Part shown: in pieces, positions 7,319-11,423 of the stretch
Position numbering within the stretch: the first letter of the stretch is position 1
Layout of the letters: every line of letters starts with the position of its first letter
Origin: Pseudoneurospora amorphoporcata
Taxonomy: Eukaryota; Ascomycota; Sordariomycetes; Sordariales; Sordariaceae
DNA: 11,423 nt
NCBI GenBank assembly: GCA_033297205.1
Contig: MU859515.1
Coordinates: 1-11,423 of the forward strand
Direction of reading: 5' to 3'
Position numbers and translations under genes: made by a program
Notes under the pieces: model-generated
Told to the model about the DNA's origin: nothing
Seen by the model: the letters and a program-made list of their open reading frames with translations, nothing else
The model's database searches: none

Positions 7319-7583
7319 TGTTGTCTTGAAGAAGGAAACAGAGCTACGAACGATCGCGGGGAAAAAGCTAGCTAAGCGTGGTGGTGCTGGGAAGAAGTGG
7401 GCCCAGTCCGGCAGGCACGGCTGACCGTGAGCCGGCTGGGCACAAGACAGCCCCTCCAGCACCAGAAAACAAAGAAACGACTATCTATCTATCTATCCCA
7501 CATATCGCCATCTCTGTTGAAGGTTTACGTTTGCTTGCATCGAAAAACCCGTGCTCCAGCCCCTGTTGTCTCTCATTAGTCTT
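7319..7583 (-). repeat. Presumed 3' polypurine tract and LTR of the copia element
   Basis: After the pol stop the minus strand has a purine-rich stretch ending AGGGGC (about 7577-7559). TGGAGCACGGG follows from 7558. A candidate terminus ACAACA lies at 7324-7319, giving an LTR of about 240 bp. A CTAT microsatellite lies inside. There is no second LTR for comparison, so the limits are tentative. Confidence 0.3.
7481..7496. repeat. (CTAT)4 microsatellite
   Basis: Four perfect CTAT units in the presumed LTR. Confidence 0.85.
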
Positions 7584-10500
7584 TTAGGTCGTCTTGGGAG
7601 GTGATGCCATGCCTAATTGTTGCACGAAATGTTCGTGTGCCATCTTATCCAGTCCTTTCGTCAATCCATCAGCAACCATATCCTTGCTGGCGACGTGAAC
7701 TAAGTGGAAGTCTCCCTTCGCCACAGCGCTGATGATCCATTTATGGCGTAGATCTAGGTAGTAAGTGCGGGCAGTCTGGGCCGGGTTGAGCGCGATGTGC
7801 CTGGCATTTGCCGAATCTGTGAACAGGATTTGCGGCTCTAGCTGGTTGAATCCTGCTTCTTTCAGTACGTTTCTGGCCCAGTATAAAGCCTTTGCCGTAG
7901 GGGTGAGGTTAACGAATTCTACTTCCGAGGTTGACAGTGTAACCAGAGTTTGTTTCTTCGACCTCCAAGCAACTGGGGTGCCTGCTAGCATGACTACGTG
8001 TCCACCAACTGAAGCTCTCGTGAGCAGGTCGTTCGCAAAGGAGGCATCGCCGTAAGCACAGAGTTTCAGGTTGTCGATAGGGAAACGGCCCCCGCATTTC
8101 AGGCCTTTGTTGAGATTAGCGCTAAGATATCGCCAAAGATGCTGGTTCAGCTTCCAGTATTGTTCGGAAGGGCCAGCATTGGCTTCGCACAACCTCATGA
8201 CGGTGTAAGTGATATCTGGTTTTGTGCAGAAGGATAGGAAGTTCAGACTGCCCGTCTGTTCCTGGTAATCTTTCGTTGTGCCGATAATCTCATTAACCTC
8301 CCATCCTAGTTTTGGTAGCTCGAACTTATTAGGCGGCCATAGTGTAGACACCGCGTTCAGCTTTCCCTTATCGAAACGCTCCATGATCTTCCTCAAATAC
8401 ACCTCTTGATGAAGGTAGATATAATGGTTAGGGCGATCCCTGACGATTGAGTATCCCAGGAAGGAAGAGGCATCACCGATATCCTTCAGCTCGAACACTA
8501 TTCCGAGGGCACCAGCGACGGCATCGATGGCAGTCTGGGTTGGACCGGCGATCAGGAGGTCGTCGACGTAGAGGAGGATGATGACACCTGTCTTCTCGTT
8601 CTTGAAAACACAACTGTCCGTGGCGAATGGTTCGAAACCTAGGGCTTTCATTTCAGGGGTCACTGTTTTGTGCCACCAGATCGCAGACTTCTGTAAGCCA
8701 TACAGGGCCTTGTTGAGGCGGCAAACTCTTCCAGTACCATCCTCGAAGCCTGTCGGCTGCTTGACATAAATGACTTCGTTCTTAGGTACCACGGCGTTCA
8801 GATATGCTGCCACCATATCGAATTGACGGCATTCCAAATCCATAGTCGCCACGAATACAATAAAAATCCTCACACTTGACGCGTAGACGACGGCTGAGTA
8901 GATTTCGTATAGTATATAGTTGCCGTACTCAAATTTTCCGCATACTACCCATCTTGCCCTGTTCTTAAGCCACTCGCCAGTTGATGTGAACTTCTGGTCT
9001 AGAACCCATTTGCCAGGGATAACCTTGACTCCTTCCGGAAGGTCAACGAGATCCCATGTGCCAAATGCCAGCAGTTTGTCCACCTGCTCCTTCATCGCCG
9101 GGTACCGCAAGGTCTTGAAATCGCTTCGTTTGACGGCGTCTTTGTATAACTTTGGTAAATAGGGTGCTTGACCAGTTGTGGCGGACAGGAGGTAGAAGTC
9201 AATCTCAACCAGGGGCTCTAGGTCCATATCTTCCAGGGCAATGAGAGCAATGGCTACATAGTGCCGTGCCACCTTATTACCCTTCATAACCAGTTTGCCG
9301 TCGAGATCGTATACATCCCACTGATCATTCTTGTTCCATGGCTCACGACGAGGTTTCAGAGATCTGGTGGGTGGTGGAACGGGTAGAGGGCTAGTTGCCT
9401 TGCGTTTTGATGGTCTGCGTCTAGGAGGGGGACATGGTGTATCCGGCATCGTAAACTCGCTATCCTCATCAAGGTACGCGCTTGGTATTATTTCCACGTA
9501 GTCTTCCATTTCAATATCCTCATCCGTTAGCAGTACGGGGTCCCCGGTAGGCTGGAGATCGGTAGGTAGTTGGAGCAGTCCATCGGGCGTGGTATTGGGT
9601 GTTGGGTAGGCTCCCGGGGCGGTTGGAGTTTTCCGGGTGGTAGTTGTAGACGTCGCATTCTGGTTCGAGGTGGACTGTGTTGTTGATATTCTTGGTGAGG
9701 AGGCGTCTCCTGTGTCTAGGCATGTTTCGTGCTCGAGTGTGAACGTAGCAGATCCCTCGTAGAGGTAGGCGTCGTCAAAGGTTGCTTCGAATGAGGTAGG
9801 AGTGAGATCTGTATCAATGGGGTTTAGCGGATGTCTTTCCTCAATGAATCTGGCATCACGCGCTCTGATGATTTTGCCGCTGTTGTTCAGTCTAATCTTG
9901 TAGACCTTTCCAGTCAAACCCTCGTATCCACATAGTTTTCCAACGACCGCCTTTGCCAACATCTTTCTGCCTTTAGGCCTTTGCTTTCCATCATCAATAT
10001 GGATATAGGCTGTCGCTCCATATGCCCGTAAGTGACGGATGTTAGGTTGGTATTGGTCTGCTGGGTAGCCGACTGATCTTGTGAATACTTCTAGTGGTGA
10101 TACGTTACCCAGTGCTGGATGGGGAAGTTGGTTGAAGACGAGAACATATGCAGCCTCAGCGAGCGGCCAGTACGATTCTGGAAACCCCGCTTCTAGATTT
10201 GAAGTGCGGGCACCCTCGACGATGGTGCGGCTATAACGTTCTGATATAGGGTTTTGTTCTGGGCATCCGGGAGCTGTGGTTACTAAGGTCTTGCCATGCT
10301 CCCTGCACCAAACTTTCAGCTTGTTGATAGAGAATTCTGTGCCATTGTCGATATGAACCACTTGGATGTGGATGCCGGTCTGTTTCTCCAGCCAGTCAAT
10401 AAAGTGAATTAGCTTTTCGAAACCATCTGACTTCCTGTTCAATGTGAAGTACCACTGGAATCGTGAGTACCGGTCTATAATGTGCACAGCATGATTCTGA

Positions 10501-10703
10501 CCGCCCAGCCCCTCTGGTTTGTGCGGGATTGAGTCAATGTAAATCTCGGCGAACACTCTGGAAGCGGGAGGTAGGGGGTCGTGTGAGATGATGTTGGAAG
10601 TCCGTGCCCAGGTTGCCCAGTGAATGGCACTGGGACGCCCATTCACCGGCACTCCCTTCCAGGTATTTAGGCTGCCCTGGTTTCCGTTTCTCCTCTTCCG
10701 TTA
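7584..10703 (-). CDS. Copia pol: integrase, reverse transcriptase, RNase H
   Basis: The frame is open from TAA at 10703-10701 to its stop. Residues below count from the GTG at 10652 (1022 codons); there is no upstream ATG, so it depends on the preceding frame. The integrase core has D40 (EIYID), D102 (HIDNGTEF) and E138 (ISERYSR), a proper D,D35E spacing. A Ser/Thr/Pro-rich spacer runs from about 315 to 440. Reverse transcriptase covers about 515-760, with GTWDLVDLP, D612 in QFDMVAAYLNA, and YVDD at 695-698. RNase H follows, with D869 (YGDASF), E910 (STSEVEF) and D946 (FTDSANA), and a terminal ADGLTKG motif. All catalytic residues remain, yet some conserved positions look eroded, for example VVCGKFEYGN where copia elements usually have VARG. 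In life it would copy the element RNA and integrate the cDNA. It cannot do so alone, because gag and protease are broken. Confidence 0.85.
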
Positions 10704-11330
10704 AACAACAACAACAATCAAGCCCTTTTTCGTTGTCGCCTTTTCCAGCCCACCGATAGATGATCTTGGTTGATTTGCCTAGGTGGCAGTAGTAGCACTT
10801 GTATGCCTCAGCCTCTTTCTTACTGATCGGGATTCCTGCTTTCTGACATGCTAACAGGACTCTTTGTACACCCGCGTGCATGAAACGGCGGTGCATGATG
10901 GCGTAGTTGACGGTGCCTAGGGAGGCAAGTGCGATGGTCTGGATAATTACGTAGATAGGGAACTCTTTCGGTTTAGGAACCGTATAGATATTGAGTAGTG
11001 CGATATTCATATGCCAACGAAACTGTGCGACTACCTGGCCGCTCTTTTCAATAATTATCTCATTGTTCTTGCCGCTGACGATAAAGCCTTCTCTCTTTAG
11101 TTGGCCAGCCGATACAAGGTTTATCGGTGTGTTCTTTGCCAGGATCACGTCATGTAGGAGGAGGTTGGCGGTTTGGTTGGTCGGATGTGTGCACAGGAGG
11201 TTGACTTTCCCCCCGTGTGTTGATTGTGCTCTACCTCCATTTGCGGCGCTGAAGGACATTGGTTTATCCAGTTTCTCGATAGAGGAGAACCATTTCTCGT
11301 CGTTAAAGAGGTAGTTGGAAGCGCCTGTAT
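10534..11330 (-). pseudogene. Copia protease remnant and GAG pre-integrase zinc finger
   Basis: The first residues after the breakpoint are TGASNYLFNDEKWF, the copia aspartic protease active-site region without its catalytic Asp. The protease-like remainder includes the conserved NLVSAGQL. Numbering from the ATG at 11259, an HHCC zinc finger follows: H123-x4-H128 (HRRFMH) and C155-x2-C158 (CYYC). This is the GAG pre-integrase domain. The frame continues to 10534 but loses meaning after about 10650, overlapping the pol frame by 119 nt. One frame change between 10703 and about 10590 is therefore needed to join them. A TTG-type triplet run near 10704-10717 and the frame change both suggest decay. 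Confidence 0.75.
10704..10717. repeat. (AAC)n short microsatellite within copia pol
   Basis: Four AAC units plus AA; on the coding strand they give a CCCC run in the protein, just upstream of the frame break. Confidence 0.7.
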
Positions 11331-11331
11331 T

Positions 11332-11423
11332 GTGACAAGGGCTGTGATCAGGGCTTGGAACAGTAGTTCAAATTCAGCTAATAAACTACTTTGGTCTCGA
11401 AGGCCTTGTTGATCCCTTCAACC
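11332..11423 (-). repeat. Dispersed repeat, copy 2, fused to the copia element
   Basis: This is the homologue of 3646-3737 and continues past the window edge. Homology begins at the base next to the copia protease active-site codon, so this boundary is the truncation point of the retroelement. In the minus-strand frame that reads NKAFETKVVY, an in-frame TAG replaces the Gln codon of copy 1. Confidence 0.7.

Larger units (their letters stand above)
7319..11331 (-). mobile_element. 5'-truncated Ty1/copia LTR retrotransposon
   Basis: Domain order on the minus strand is protease remnant, HHCC zinc finger, integrase, reverse transcriptase (RVT_2) and RNase H. Integrase before reverse transcriptase is diagnostic for Ty1/copia (Pseudoviridae-like) rather than gypsy elements. 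Gag, the 5' LTR and the start of the protease are missing. The left-hand end is not firmly delimited; 7319 is chosen because minus-strand ACAACA there could be the LTR terminus. The element sits head-on upstream of the pseudogene start at 7264, in the same orientation. Confidence 0.75.

Noticed and set aside
7232..7462. 76-codon minus-strand frame before the pseudogene
   Set aside because: Most of it is untranslated leader or LTR; only its last ten codons, from the ATG at 7264, belong to the pseudogene's first exon.
1..11423. CRISPR arrays, operons, riboswitches, tRNA or rRNA genes
   Set aside because: Nothing with regular spacer-repeat structure, tRNA box sequences or rRNA-like conserved blocks was seen, and the introns mark this as eukaryotic DNA.

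Overview
The window looks like nuclear DNA of a filamentous ascomycete, probably a Sordariomycete. The genes are broken by short introns of 52-85 nt with GTAAGT-type donors and CTAAC/CTGAC branch sites. The proteins are fungal in style (C2H2/BTB, beta-trefoil). A 12-bp palindrome, GTAGGTACCTAC, of a kind common between Sordariomycete genes is present, and a Ty1/copia retroelement fills the right third. I cannot name the species.

Left part (1-3430): after about 600 nt without a convincing gene there is a divergent pair. A minus-strand two-exon gene (621-1902, 407 aa) encodes an unrecognised protein with an N-terminal His/Cys cluster, a coiled coil and a large beta-looking C-terminal domain. 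A plus-strand single-exon gene (2560-3321, 253 aa) encodes a probable fascin/beta-trefoil-like fungal protein. Their shared 650-nt promoter region holds a pair of GCATGCAT palindromes inside an 8-bp inverted repeat.

Middle (3430-5412): a stretch of repeat debris comes first. It contains a 92-bp segment that recurs at the right edge of the window and a degenerate ~207-bp LTR-like unit followed by a primer-binding-site-like sequence. Then comes a plus-strand three-exon gene (4351-5412, 312 aa) fusing a C2H2 finger to a BTB/POZ domain. Its second intron appears to be of the rare GC-AG class.

Right (5413-11423): after a 655-nt gap a decayed minus-strand gene (7264-6068) can be reassembled. It has a canonical first intron, but the body carries five or six in-frame stops and a frame change. 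Just upstream of its start lies a 5'-truncated Ty1/copia element (about 7319-11331, minus). Its integrase, reverse transcriptase and RNase H motifs are intact, but it is frameshifted between protease and integrase. It is cut off exactly in the codon for the protease catalytic aspartate, where it joins the 92-bp repeat. The picture is of two or three ordinary accessory fungal genes in a transposon-scarred region. I see no multi-gene system or gene cluster. The most unusual items are the orphan 407-aa protein, the C2H2-BTB fusion with its GC-AG intron, and the copia junction.
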